Positions 16,335-24,690 of a stretch of 64,000 bases of DNA are shown here, one piece after another (positions within the stretch are counted from its first letter, which is position 1; the number at the start of each line of letters is the position of its first letter). The notes under the pieces were generated by a model. That model was not told where the DNA came from. It was given only the letters and a program-made list of their open reading frames with translations, and did no database searches. Made by a program: the position numbers and the translations under genes. The DNA comes from Komagataeibacter nataicola (GTDB lineage: Bacteria > Pseudomonadota > Alphaproteobacteria > Acetobacterales > Acetobacteraceae), in NCBI RefSeq assembly GCF_003207795.1, contig NZ_NIRT01000013.1, positions 1 to 64,000 on the forward strand. The letters run 5' to 3'.

Positions 16335-16366
16335 AAAGGGTCACACATCGTGACCCTTTATTTTTA
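16335..16366. terminator. Bidirectional terminator between convergent genes
   Basis: Hairpin AAGGGTCAC-ACAT-CGTGACCCTT with As before and Ts after it, serving the HTH gene (plus) and the pilin gene (minus). Confidence 0.8.
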
Positions 16367-16389
16367 TCTGATACCCTTTTTTTTGGATA

Positions 16390-16569
16390 TCAGGAAGATG
16401 TAGCAGCGTTAGACAAGTTGTTTGCAACGTTATTGAAAACGTTAGACAAGTTATTACCTACGGCTGTAACAGCACCAATGATAACAACAGCAATCAATGC
16501 AGCAATCAAGCCATATTCAATAGCAGTTGCACCGTCTTCAGCCTTGGCAGTATTCATAAGTGTTTTCAT
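16390..16569 (-). CDS. flp: Flp/Fap-type pilin
   Basis: 59 residues. The start at 16569 has GGAGGAAACTAAT upstream; the longer frame to 16746 has none. The sequence is a textbook Flp prepilin: short leader ending DG, then ATAIEYGLIAALIAVVIIGAV. Cleavage after Gly and Glu at +5 are expected. The C-terminal part is Asn/Ala/Ser-rich. It would be processed by a TadV-type peptidase, not seen here, and assembled into fibres. It sits apart from any tad operon but near envelope proteins at 16814-17714. Confidence 0.9.
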   Translation of the reverse strand: MKTLMNTAKAEDGATAIEYGLIAALIAVVIIGAVTAVGNNLSNVFNNVANNLSNAATSS

Positions 16570-16813
16570 ATTAGTTTCCTCCTTAATTAGTTGTCGGTAT
16601 TGACAACAGTTGAATGAAAAACACACCTTGTGTTTCCCTATAACGATAATGTTATCAGTATTAGTATGCATAACCAAGAAAAACGCACTAACTTTTTTAT
16701 CGCCTATAATTACATGCCATAAAAGCCATGTGTGATTAGGTAACATGCAACCATTATAATCACGAAAGCGATAAATAGGTTTATGCAGATATTGAAAACA
16801 AACCTTAATAGTT

Positions 16814-17527
16814 TCATATGCCCCCTCCTAATATTTTCTGTTCATCCACCAGCAGTTCTTCTGAAGGGAACATGTCATCTTCGTATGACTTGAAAGCATC
16901 TTCATCTACACGCAGACGGTTGTTTCCAGGTTCAATATATCCAGACTGATTTTTTGCAGTTACGATTTCGTTTTCCTGAAGAACTTTGTTATCCCCAGAT
17001 GCCGTGAAGATATTATTTTCATCGTCATCAATTGTCGCTTTCATTTCCTCCAAGTTTGTGTTCCATGACTTAATCAAGGATTTGCGTTCCTGCGCCAATG
17101 ATAGCAATTCACGCTGTTCATAAATGACATTCCAGAAGAAAGGCTGTGACCGTTGAATAGAATTCATATCCAGCCAATATTTTGCATTCTCGATGTCTTT
17201 TTTATATTGGTCATGCACATCTTGCATCTTGTTCATGATTGAATAATAATCGTTCTTTATCAGATTACTATTCACCATCATCATATACATGTCTTCCGTC
17301 AACTTGTCGGTATATGCATCCATAAGTCCTTCATCGAACTTTGGAATCATTGCCAATACCTTGTTTTCTTGTTTCGTGTCGTCCTGGTGTGCATCTTGAA
17401 CACAGTTGCTTGTTATCCAGCATGCCATCGTGTGTAATCGGACACCCATGATTTCCAGGAATAGAAATAATAGTATGGCTCCAGACATGACTATTGCCAC
17501 ACTAAATGTTAAATTACGCAAGTTCAT
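16814..17527 (-). CDS. Membrane-anchored coiled-coil protein
   Basis: 237 residues; start at 17527 behind TGGAGAACAATC, inside the last codons of the upstream gene. One N-terminal membrane segment (TFSVAIVMSGAILLFLFLEI, ~7-27) is followed by two Cys (ACWITSNC) and a long charged helical region, probably periplasmic. It ends acidic. Coupled to 17514-17714. No family recognised; an envelope or conjugation accessory role is inference. Confidence 0.7.
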   Translation of the reverse strand: MNLRNLTFSVAIVMSGAILLFLFLEIMGVRLHTMACWITSNCVQDAHQDDTKQENKVLAMIPKFDEGLMDAYTDKLTEDMYMMMVNSNLIKNDYYSIMNKMQDVHDQYKKDIENAKYWLDMNSIQRSQPFFWNVIYEQRELLSLAQERKSLIKSWNTNLEEMKATIDDDENNIFTASGDNKVLQENEIVTAKNQSGYIEPGNNRLRVDEDAFKSYEDDMFPSEELLVDEQKILGGGI

Positions 17528-17714
17528 GATTGTTCTCCATGACAGATAACAATTCACGTGTATTCATTCTCATTTGACACAAGACATCAGCCATATTGGC
17601 CGTTATTAAATCCATGCCATTTAAATCACGATTGTTATATCCTATTTCATCAAAATCCATTTCAAAGGATTCTACGACTTCAATAAACTGTTTAACTTTA
17701 TCAATATCATTCAT
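17514..17714 (-). CDS. Small acidic protein, coupled to the membrane protein
   Basis: 66 residues behind AACAACAAAGGGAGAGGGAACC. It is helical and rich in Asp/Asn/Met, with no membrane segment. Its last 14 bases overlap the next gene's start. The leader is one of those complementary to the candidate small RNA at 12050-12172. Confidence 0.65.
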   Translation of the reverse strand: MNDIDKVKQFIEVVESFEMDFDEIGYNNRDLNGMDLITANMADVLCQMRMNTRELLSVMENNHELA

Positions 17715-17823
17715 GGTTCCCTCTCCCTTTGTTGTTAACCCATACTTTCAGGATAACAGACTAAACGGAAGAAATAACAGGAAACCATGTTGTATACTTC
17801 CACTACACTTTCATTATGGTGTA

Positions 17824-18462
17824 TTAATTTATACTGATGCCTTCTGCTAGGATGCAATCAGGTTCAATATATCTTAATGCTGAATTTTCAGCATAGAATG
17901 GACCGTCAACATTCCACTTCCAGTCCGTTATCTTGGTGCCATTTTCGATGTCGACATATTCGAATGTGGTTCCAGGCGGTGCCTTCATGATGTCATCTTC
18001 ACGAAGATACCAGATGCCGTCCTTTGTCCTTGCTACTGGAATTCCTTGTGGAATGTGGATGTGTGCCCATTTGTGCCGCCTGGCGTTCAATGCGTATGAA
18101 CCAGCGTACCAGCCTGTATCATCACGTGCCATACAGAATGCTGGTTTCACACCAAGCCGTGGACGAAAACCAGGTGTCATATACAGGATATCAGTGACCT
18201 GCACTTTTTTGAACAACGGGGGCAAAGCCATTGTTAACAGGTCGATGTCTAATGCAGGAATGCCGACTGCAACCCGAATTTGATGAACCTGATACGTATG
18301 ACGATGCACAAGGACAAGGAATATCCAGCGACCGTTCACTTCATATTCAAACTTAATCAGGTTTCTATCTTCGTAATCACGTCCCACATAAAACCATTCA
18401 CCAACACCAAGTTGCAGAATAGACTTCTTTATAATTTCACCTTCATGATATTCAATCCTCAT
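17824..18462 (-). CDS. Unknown 212-residue beta-rich protein
   Basis: Start behind AGGGGGAAGGTTAC, with the CCGGTAAC motif 40 bases further up. It is rich in Trp/Tyr/Gly/Pro, with repeated short strands and turns (VGEWFYVGRDYE, DGIWYLREDDI, TKITDWKWNVDGPFY). No signal peptide or membrane segment. I do not recognise the family. R1 copy F lies upstream. Confidence 0.7.
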   Translation of the reverse strand: MRIEYHEGEIIKKSILQLGVGEWFYVGRDYEDRNLIKFEYEVNGRWIFLVLVHRHTYQVHQIRVAVGIPALDIDLLTMALPPLFKKVQVTDILYMTPGFRPRLGVKPAFCMARDDTGWYAGSYALNARRHKWAHIHIPQGIPVARTKDGIWYLREDDIMKAPPGTTFEYVDIENGTKITDWKWNVDGPFYAENSALRYIEPDCILAEGISIN

Positions 18463-18557
18463 GTAACCTTCCCCCTATTTGCTATCAATCATAGGAACCA
18501 AGTTACCGGCTTAATTTCGTGAACTGAATATTATTGAAATACTGGATGCAAACACAG

Positions 18558-18761
18558 GGCGCTATCGCGCAATGTGGCAAAGCCACATCAAGCCCGGTGA
18601 TGGTGTGTGTTAGCAGGATAGGATGATTTATTAAGTTTTCGTCTCATGCGCCATGCGGCGCTTTTGTCATCATTCACGCCGCAGGCGCTCAAGAAAATCC
18701 GATATCCAGGTTGCATCATCTGTAAACATTATCCCCCACGGGCTTAACGCGCGATAGCGCC
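18558..18761. repeat. R1 element, copy F
   Basis: Left end GGCGCTATCGCGC, hairpin ATGTGGC-AAA-GCCACAT, AAGCCCGGTG and GTGTGTTAGCA. The middle is an inverted repeat GCGCC..TGCGGCGC / GCCGCAGGCGC. Right end CACGGGCTTAACGCGCGATAGCGCC. The two outer 13-base ends are perfect inverted copies. Confidence 0.9.
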
Positions 18762-18908
18762 CCCTTCCCTGTCATCATAAGGTAGAAATATTTATTGATT
18801 TTTTTGTTCGAAATACTTGCAACTATGCATAGGTATTTGATTAAATAGAATTATAAGGTTGTTTTGCAATTAAACAATCAAAATGTATTCATAAGGGGGG
18901 TAGGTCAC

Positions 18909-19217
18909 ATGTTGAAAAAGTTTCCAATTGTTCGTAGAATATCTATTTATATGATTATGGCAACATTCATTCTTTTTTTTAGTTCTTTTGTTTTTGGTAT
19001 TGCCTTTAGAAGTGAACATGTTTTTGATAGAATTTTTCTAATGTCTCGATGCACAGCATTTCTTGCATTTATGTTGTCATCGTATGACCTTATTAAAACC
19101 TATATAAGCGATAGGAGTGAACAACAGAAAATTGCTAAAACCAAACAGATTGCGCCTGATGCCCCTAATACCGTCATCACACGCGACATCAACTCAGAAC
19201 ACGTATTCTTTCACTAA
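18909..19217 (+). CDS. Small two-helix membrane protein
   Basis: 102 residues; start at 18909 set by AAGGGGGGTAGGTCAC. Two membrane segments (IYMIMATFILFFSSFVFGIAF and LMSRCTAFLAFMLSSYDLI) are followed by a hydrophilic C-terminus. A clear terminator follows. No family recognised. Confidence 0.65.
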   Translation: MLKKFPIVRRISIYMIMATFILFFSSFVFGIAFRSEHVFDRIFLMSRCTAFLAFMLSSYDLIKTYISDRSEQQKIAKTKQIAPDAPNTVITRDINSEHVFFH

Positions 19218-19238
19218 TCCTTTCACCAATCTACACAA

Positions 19239-19273
19239 CCCCCTTTGATATATTTTCTTAGGGGGCTTTTTTT
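19239..19273 (+). terminator. Terminator of the small membrane protein gene
   Basis: CCCCCT...AGGGGG stem followed by seven Ts. From 19274 to 19579 the DNA is AT-rich with no gene seen. Confidence 0.75.
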
Positions 19274-19579
19274 GCCTGATATCAAAGAAACCCTACAGCC
19301 ATATACGATATCTAATATATATGCCCTGGTAACATTCCATATGATATGATGTTTGGATGACAAGATATCATCAAATATGATGACTTTTTCAAAAAAACAC
19401 CTTCTATAATGGTCATATATCATCATCTTTTATATTTTAGATACCAAAACACATAAATGGTTAAAAACGCATATATTCTTATTATATGGGATAATGTAAT
19501 ATTTTCATACTTTCCTTTTATTATGTTTATATCCCCGGTATCTTAATAAGTAGGTTGATTAAACATAGGAGGAAGGAAC

Positions 19580-20077
19580 ATGATTAAACGTATGATGTTA
19601 GTTATTGGTTTATCTTTGGGTGTGACACCGGCGTTTGCGCAGGATAGTTATCTGGATGACATAGCGAAGGTAGCATCTGGTGACAACCAATATGCTGAAA
19701 ATGGTGATAGCACGGGCACGTATATGATGACGCCGCGTCAACTTGAAATTGCAGGTTTATTGAAACTGGATGAAAAATCACTTGGTAAAAATGGTGATGT
19801 TTGGTCATCTGCTACTTTTAAAGACAATCAATTTCAAATTAAGTCAAGGAAAGATTTTGAAGGCAACAAGAAAGCCCAGACCTATTACATGAAAAAATAT
19901 ATGGCTCAGGCTATGGATACATTCCCTGGTGGCAAACATGATGTGTCTGAGAAAAGACTTGCTGAATGTGTTTGGTATCTGGGTGATTACGGATGCAAGC
20001 GATTTCTTGATAAAGGGTCAACAGGCAACAAAAGTGTTGATGACCAGGTGACTTATTTTATAGGGGGGAATAAATAA
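19580..20077 (+). CDS. Secreted lysozyme-like protein 1
   Basis: 165 residues with signal peptide (MIKRMMLVIGLSLGVTPAFA). The mature part carries GTYMMTPRQLEIAGLL, then a W, NQFQI, F and KKAQTYYMKKY. This resembles the GxYQMT..L..xG...W...F..N..AQ pattern of lysozyme-fold transglycosylase-like proteins. Two Cys near the end (AECVWYLGDYGCKRFL) could form a disulfide. The likely role is local peptidoglycan opening for the transfer machinery. The catalytic Glu is not certain (a Glu lies in YAENGDS). The stop overlaps the next start (TAATGA). Promoter-like CCCCGGTATCT lies ~45 bases upstream. Confidence 0.6.
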   Translation: MIKRMMLVIGLSLGVTPAFAQDSYLDDIAKVASGDNQYAENGDSTGTYMMTPRQLEIAGLLKLDEKSLGKNGDVWSSATFKDNQFQIKSRKDFEGNKKAQTYYMKKYMAQAMDTFPGGKHDVSEKRLAECVWYLGDYGCKRFLDKGSTGNKSVDDQVTYFIGGNK

Positions 20078-20637
20078 TGAAGTTAATTTATATGATACCA
20101 TTTCTTGCATTGTGTGTGCCGCAGGCACATGCAATCACACCAGACCAGATAATAAATTATAAGGATGTGATTGAAGACAGGCGTGTCCATTCCGATTATG
20201 CAAAAGGCAATTTGTATAGTGTCGGAAAATATGGAATGACAACGGCTCAGTTGTCCGAAGTCGGCTTATTAAACACAGATATGAATTCTGGTGCTGAATG
20301 GAATGATGCCAAGGTGGTGGTGAAGTCGAACCAGTTTGGAATCACCGACCTGCAAAGTTTTTTGAAAAATGTGAACGCACAATCATATTATGCCGATAGA
20401 TATTTGACGCTGGAGGCACACAAGATGTCACCTGATACATTCGAATACAATGTTATCACACCAAGGGAATATCGTGACATCTTCCCCCACGGTATCAAGT
20501 TGACACCTAACAGCATGGCTTTGTGCATCTGGAACCTTAACGGTCAAGTCTGTGAAAAGTTCATCAAGGAAGGAACCACAGGTGAAAAGCGAATAGATGC
20601 TTATATGCTATCGCAAATCCTACCATATCAGTTATAA
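20077..20637 (+). CDS. Secreted lysozyme-like protein 2
   Basis: 186 residues with signal peptide (MKLIYMIPFLALCVPQAHA). It shares with its upstream neighbour GKYGMTTAQLSEVGLL, W, NQFGI, FLKN and AQSYYADRY, and the two-Cys end (LCIWNLNGQVCEKFIKEGTTG). The two are therefore tandem paralogues. The candidate catalytic Glu differs in position (VIEDRR), so one copy may be structural. Translation is coupled on both sides. Confidence 0.6.
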   Translation: MKLIYMIPFLALCVPQAHAITPDQIINYKDVIEDRRVHSDYAKGNLYSVGKYGMTTAQLSEVGLLNTDMNSGAEWNDAKVVVKSNQFGITDLQSFLKNVNAQSYYADRYLTLEAHKMSPDTFEYNVITPREYRDIFPHGIKLTPNSMALCIWNLNGQVCEKFIKEGTTGEKRIDAYMLSQILPYQL

Positions 20638-20663
20638 TGGATAAAATTGCTCACTGGAGAAGT

Positions 20664-21083
20664 ATGATGGATGCTGACAAACTCGAAGTTATCAAATGTG
20701 TGACGGAAATTGTGGTTTCATACGTGTCAAAAAACACGTTGCCCGTTGAAGAAGTCCCGGCGTTCATCAACAAAGTTTATGACACACTGGAAATTGCAGG
20801 GGGTAACAAGAAGGATGAACCAAGCGTTCCGGCTCTTGTTCCCGCTGTTCCTATCAAGAAGTCCGTATTCCCCGATTACATCGTATGCCTGGAAGACGGC
20901 AAGAAATTAAAAATGCTGAAACGTCACCTGAACACAGCATATGGCATGACCCCAGAAGAATATCGGGCAAAATGGGGACTTCCTGAATCCTACCCAATGG
21001 TTGCGCCAGCATATTCCGAAAGGCGTACCAAACTCGCAAAAGAAATCGGGTTAGGACGTAGCATCAAAAAACAACAGGAATAA
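20664..21083 (+). CDS. mucR: MucR/Ros-family regulator
   Basis: 139 residues, typical MucR length. I place the start at 20664 because GGAG precedes it and the N-terminus then matches MucR. The frame is open to 20637, overlapping the upstream stop. Key features are YIVCLEDGKKLKMLKRHL, MTPEEYRAKWGLPESYPMVAP and LAKEIGLGR, which are the zinc finger and C-terminal signature of MucR. It is the third gene of an operon with two secreted proteins and probably autoregulates it. MucR proteins silence horizontally acquired AT-rich genes. Confidence 0.88.
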   Translation: MMDADKLEVIKCVTEIVVSYVSKNTLPVEEVPAFINKVYDTLEIAGGNKKDEPSVPALVPAVPIKKSVFPDYIVCLEDGKKLKMLKRHLNTAYGMTPEEYRAKWGLPESYPMVAPAYSERRTKLAKEIGLGRSIKKQQE

Positions 21084-21102
21084 CCTGATTTCAAAATCAT
21101 CA

Positions 21103-21140
21103 AGGCGTGTTCATCATATTCGGTGGCACGCTTTTTTTTT
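21103..21140 (+). terminator. Terminator of the lysozyme-like/mucR operon
   Basis: AAGGCGTG...CACGCTT stem followed by nine Ts. Confidence 0.8.
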
Positions 21141-21155
21141 GTATCCAATCATCAG

Positions 21156-21356
21156 GGCGCTATCGCGCAATGTGGCAAAGCCACATCAAGCCCGGTGATG
21201 ATATGTGTTCCCATAAAAACAGGGTTTAAGAATTCGTCTCATGCGCCATGCGGCGCTTTTGTCATCATTTAGCCGCAGGCGCTCAAGGAAATCCGATATC
21301 CAGACCATGAATGACTGAAGACATTATTATCCACGGGCTTAACGCGCGATAGCGCC
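21156..21356. repeat. R1 element, copy G
   Basis: Close to copy F: GGCGCTATCGCGC, hairpin ATGTGGC-AAA-GCCACAT, middle inverted repeat, right end CACGGGCTTAACGCGCGATAGCGCC. Confidence 0.9.
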
Positions 21357-21401
21357 CCCTTCCCTGTCATCAGTCATCCAAATGGTTCACAGGAAACCAG
21401 G

Positions 21402-21893
21402 CTATCCCCTACCCTTCCTGTTTTTCTTGCGTATCTTGTTCGCTACCATTCGTGCCTTCCGGCGCTCTGATAATGGTAACGGTGAAGTCGGGAATGCCTC
21501 AGACATCAAGCCACCATATGTCAATTCACCGACCGGGGGCGTGCTGATGTCATGCAGGTCAATGACCTTGCCATCACGTTTTTCGATTTCATATGTCTTC
21601 AGTTCCATGGTGTCACGGTCCTGATACGATATGTTTAGAACTTCACGCCGTTTCGGATTGTTCGACTGGATGAATGTCAACCACGCCTCAACAATGATGA
21701 AAACACCCACAGCATTTTCAGCCTGACAAAGAAGATACAAAGCCTGTATCTCAGATTCCTTGTGTTCTGGTGTGGTATCCAAATCCACATAAAGAAGGTT
21801 GCCATTGTCTTTCACAATTATGGCAACCTGTGGATGATAACCATTGGTCTTTATGAACTCAATGGCGGTATCAGTTATCTTGTCTTTATCCAT
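21402..21893 (-). CDS. Unknown 163-residue protein with basic tail
   Basis: Start behind AAGGTATCGGC. It has an alpha/beta-looking N-terminal half (VAIIVKDNGNLLYVDLD), a Pro/Gly linker and a strongly basic C-terminus (RRKARMVANKIRKKNRKGRG) that could bind nucleic acid. It is the third gene after an StbA-like and an StbC-like gene on the same strand. It may replace the ATPase in that module, but no ATP-binding motif is present. Family not recognised. Confidence 0.65.
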   Translation of the reverse strand: MDKDKITDTAIEFIKTNGYHPQVAIIVKDNGNLLYVDLDTTPEHKESEIQALYLLCQAENAVGVFIIVEAWLTFIQSNNPKRREVLNISYQDRDTMELKTYEIEKRDGKVIDLHDISTPPVGELTYGGLMSEAFPTSPLPLSERRKARMVANKIRKKNRKGRG

Positions 21894-21935
21894 GCCGATA
21901 CCTTATCAAAAAATAAAATCTAACGCAGCACTTAA

Positions 21936-22622
21936 TCAATCGCTATCATACTTCACTTCCTTTTTCGGTAAAGCAAGCAAAGCACGCATGCCCGGTATGT
22001 CACAAAAAATAGATATCAAGAACCTGGTGACAATGAACAGAACACCACTACTGATTAATAAAAGCCACGGATTCCATGAACGCAACCATTCAGTCACAAC
22101 AGGTATGATAGTTGCCGGACTGATTACAATATCCCTTCCATCAGGAACAGTCGGACGATTTAGAAAAACACGAAGGTCACAAGAAATCGAACCATCCGTT
22201 CTCGCCTGAACAAACCGACTACCAGAATGGCAATATGTCTCCAATGCACTTGATATGTTACCGTTCGCCATGACCTGTTGTAAAACTTCTGGTTGCGATT
22301 GTATCAAACTGGTCAAGTTAGTCACATCACCACTCGCCGTTGTGTATCCATACCGATAACCAAACCAGCAAGAAATCAATAACAAAATAGCCACAACAAT
22401 CGACCACTTAACTATCATGTCACGCATCGATAACTTCATGGCACTATTTACAGCCGGTAGAATTTCACCATGAACACGTTCCGCTAATTCTTCACCAGTC
22501 GCCTTCTCAATGTCACTAACATGCGTAATCAATACACGCTCAACAGCCTTGACCGTATCACCAAATAAACCAACATTCTTATCAAGTTTGGTCATGGATG
22601 CTTTTAATTGTTTGTCATCCAT
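21936..22622 (-). CDS. StbC-like membrane protein (second set)
   Basis: 228 residues. A helical cytoplasmic N-terminus is followed by a membrane segment (WSIVVAILLLISCWFGYRYG, ~72-91), a loop with two Cys, a second membrane segment (PWLLLISSGVLFIVTRFLISIF) and a short basic-acidic tail. The plan and tail resemble the protein at 23879-24571. It begins two bases after the upstream HTH gene. By analogy with stb operons it may anchor the plasmid or the transfer complex at the membrane; this is inference. Confidence 0.55.
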   Translation of the reverse strand: MDDKQLKASMTKLDKNVGLFGDTVKAVERVLITHVSDIEKATGEELAERVHGEILPAVNSAMKLSMRDMIVKWSIVVAILLLISCWFGYRYGYTTASGDVTNLTSLIQSQPEVLQQVMANGNISSALETYCHSGSRFVQARTDGSISCDLRVFLNRPTVPDGRDIVISPATIIPVVTEWLRSWNPWLLLISSGVLFIVTRFLISIFCDIPGMRALLALPKKEVKYDSD

Positions 22623-22624
22623 GA

Positions 22625-22951
22625 TTATTCACCCTCACCTGTTAAACATTTGCCCTTTCCATAATACGTCACATATTCACGCTTGATACCATTTCGCGCA
22701 TCCCTGCGAATCTGATTGAAATACGTGTTGCGAATATATTTGTCCGATAATTCCTTGCCCGTTGTCTTGCTAATGACATCAGCAATTTCTTGCCACGTCA
22801 TCCTTAAACGACGCATCCCCGTAATCCGGTCAAATAACTTGATAAATAATTCATTCGGAATCTTGTTCGGTGAAGTCTTGTCAACCCGGTCCCGCATTAT
22901 CGTATCAATCTTGCTGATAATCACAGCATCATCTAAATGGTCTTTTGTCAT
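22625..22951 (-). CDS. StbA-like small HTH protein
   Basis: 108 residues; start at 22951 because GGAGGGTTATC lies in front and would be read through by the longer frame. The centre carries an HTH (MTWQEIADVISKTTGKELSDKYIRNTYF), close in pattern to that of the protein at 25622-26329 (ISWDTIAQHYSESFGIKIGIQTFRVYY). The ends are basic. It is first in an operon with a membrane protein and diverges from the carboxypeptidase gene. Confidence 0.6.
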   Translation of the reverse strand: MTKDHLDDAVIISKIDTIMRDRVDKTSPNKIPNELFIKLFDRITGMRRLRMTWQEIADVISKTTGKELSDKYIRNTYFNQIRRDARNGIKREYVTYYGKGKCLTGEGE

Positions 22952-23102
22952 ATGATAACCCTCCATGTTCGTTAACTTCTTATCTAATGTTATCAGTAAT
23001 ATTTTATATATTTCAAATGTTTCATTTAATTCATTTGTTTATATTTAACATAACACCCGGTAACATCAGGGATGACGTTATGTTAACAAGGAGGAAAGGA
23101 AG

Positions 23103-23882
23103 ATGTTGAAAAAGATATTGATGACGATAGCTGTGTGTGTTGTGTGTATGGTTCCAGCCAAGGCGAACAATAAAAGTTTTATGCTGATTTTAGGCAATCA
23201 TGTGACTGAACATGTGAATGCAAACAAAAGGGTAGTTCTTGCATCATTAACAAAGATGATGACAATTGATATCGTATTAGGTGAATTACAGTCGGGGCAT
23301 ATACATGGAACAGACATGGTGACAATTTCACGCCATGCGTCATCAATGCCTAAGTCACATCTTGGACTTCGGGCTGGTTCAAAGATTTCAGTGAATGATG
23401 CAATCAAGGCGGTCACTGTTCATAGTTCAAATGACATCGCCGTGGCTCTTGCTGAATTCATATCAGGTAGTGAAGATGAATTCGTAAAAAGGATGAATCT
23501 TGCCGCACTATCATATGGCATGATGAACACGACATATTTTAATGCAACAGGTCTTCCAGGACTTCACCAGAACACATCCACAGATTGCGACCTCGTTCGT
23601 CTTTACGAACACATGCAATCATATGACCTGAAAGATTTTGGTTTGGAAGAATGGCACTATAGGGGTGAAACTTACGGGAACACAAATCACCTGATGTCCG
23701 TAAAAAGTCACCATATGGATTTTTCTAAAACAGGATATATAGATGCATCAGGTTATAACCTGGTGGCATCGGGCTTGCATCAAGGCGTCCGATACATCGT
23801 AGTTATTACAGGTTGCGGGTCATCCGCTGAACGTGACCAGATTGTATCCCGCAAACTGCATAAACTTGGTAGATTGTCTTAA
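23103..23882 (+). CDS. D-alanyl-D-alanine carboxypeptidase-like protein (peptidase S11)
   Basis: 259 residues with signal peptide (MLKKILMTIAVCVVCMVPAKA). All three penicilloyl-serine transferase motifs are present in order: SLTK (near 48-51), SSN (near 103-105) and KTG (near 205-207). It trims pentapeptide side chains in the periplasm. It lacks the C-terminal membrane anchor domain of chromosomal PBP5/6, so it is a minimal form. The start has AAGGAGGAAAGGAAG, and ACCCGGTAACAT lies ~40 bases upstream. Its last four bases overlap the convergent StbC-like gene. It probably remodels the wall for secretion or pilus assembly. Confidence 0.85.
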   Translation: MLKKILMTIAVCVVCMVPAKANNKSFMLILGNHVTEHVNANKRVVLASLTKMMTIDIVLGELQSGHIHGTDMVTISRHASSMPKSHLGLRAGSKISVNDAIKAVTVHSSNDIAVALAEFISGSEDEFVKRMNLAALSYGMMNTTYFNATGLPGLHQNTSTDCDLVRLYEHMQSYDLKDFGLEEWHYRGETYGNTNHLMSVKSHHMDFSKTGYIDASGYNLVASGLHQGVRYIVVITGCGSSAERDQIVSRKLHKLGRLS

Positions 23883-24571
23883 TCTACCTTCGGGGGCTTT
23901 AATCCAAAAATACTACGGGTAAACTTCCATTGACGAAGGATGTTAACAAGAAACCAAAGAAATAAGACACCTGCGGCACCAATGGCTATCAATGTATAAG
24001 GTGACATGGAATTCAAGAATTGTGAAAAGTCACCAGATGTATTGCCATTAACTGATGAACCAATCACATAACCAAACATGCCAATAGCCAATGACAAGAT
24101 AACACAAAAACAAACAAGCAGGGCTATCTCAGTCCTGTTCTTCTGTTTGATTTTACTTTCAATTATGTTGTCCAGCCTCGGTCCAATCGAACGGGCGACA
24201 CCTTCCGTAATCTTGTTGCAGTTTTCTTCATTGGCATTGTTTATGCCCTTGATGATTTCCATTGCATTTGAATTCAAGGCATCAACTATCTTGCCTGCAC
24301 TATCAACAAATACCTTTATTTCCTTCTTCGCCTCTTCACGGGCGTCGGAAACAATCTGCTTTGATACACCACGCATCTCAGTAACAGATGTCTGCATCAA
24401 TGATGTCAATTTAGATACAAGTTGCTCAGTTCGGAAATTGTTTAACATAATAACAACTTCCGGGTCATCAGGACTAATGTTTAATACACGTAAATGGTCC
24501 CATGCCTTCTTGATAGTTTCTTCATCAAGTTCAAGAACACCAGCAGTCTTTGAAAAAACAGTTTCTTCCAT
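23879..24571 (-). CDS. stbC: StbC-like membrane protein
   Basis: 230 residues. The N-terminal ~140 residues are cytoplasmic and helical with a coiled coil, then come two membrane segments (IALLVCFCVILSLAIGMFGYVIG and LIAIGAAGVLFLWFLVNIL) and a short basic tail. It is the third gene after a StbA-like DNA-binding protein and a ParA-like ATPase. This matches stbA-stbB-stbC beside oriT in IncW/IncN plasmids, where StbC is a membrane protein. The symbol rests on order and topology, not on sequence identity that I could test. Confidence 0.55.
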   Translation of the reverse strand: MEETVFSKTAGVLELDEETIKKAWDHLRVLNISPDDPEVVIMLNNFRTEQLVSKLTSLMQTSVTEMRGVSKQIVSDAREEAKKEIKVFVDSAGKIVDALNSNAMEIIKGINNANEENCNKITEGVARSIGPRLDNIIESKIKQKNRTEIALLVCFCVILSLAIGMFGYVIGSSVNGNTSGDFSQFLNSMSPYTLIAIGAAGVLFLWFLVNILRQWKFTRSIFGLKPPKVD

Positions 24572-24628
24572 ATTTAGTTACCTCCCCCTTTTTGTTACTC
24601 CCCTTATTAATAAGATATCATCTTAATA

Positions 24629-24680
24629 GAAAAGGGGGAACCAATCCCCCCTTCCCCTGATACGGTTTCCGTATCATCGA
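24629..24680 (-). terminator. Hairpins after the ParA-like gene
   Basis: Two stem-loops follow the stop at 24691 on the minus strand: GATACGG-AAA-CCGTATC, then GGGGG-ATTGGTT-CCCCC followed by TTTT. This may lower expression of the downstream stbC-like gene. Confidence 0.55.
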
Positions 24681-24690
24681 TGCCATAAAC

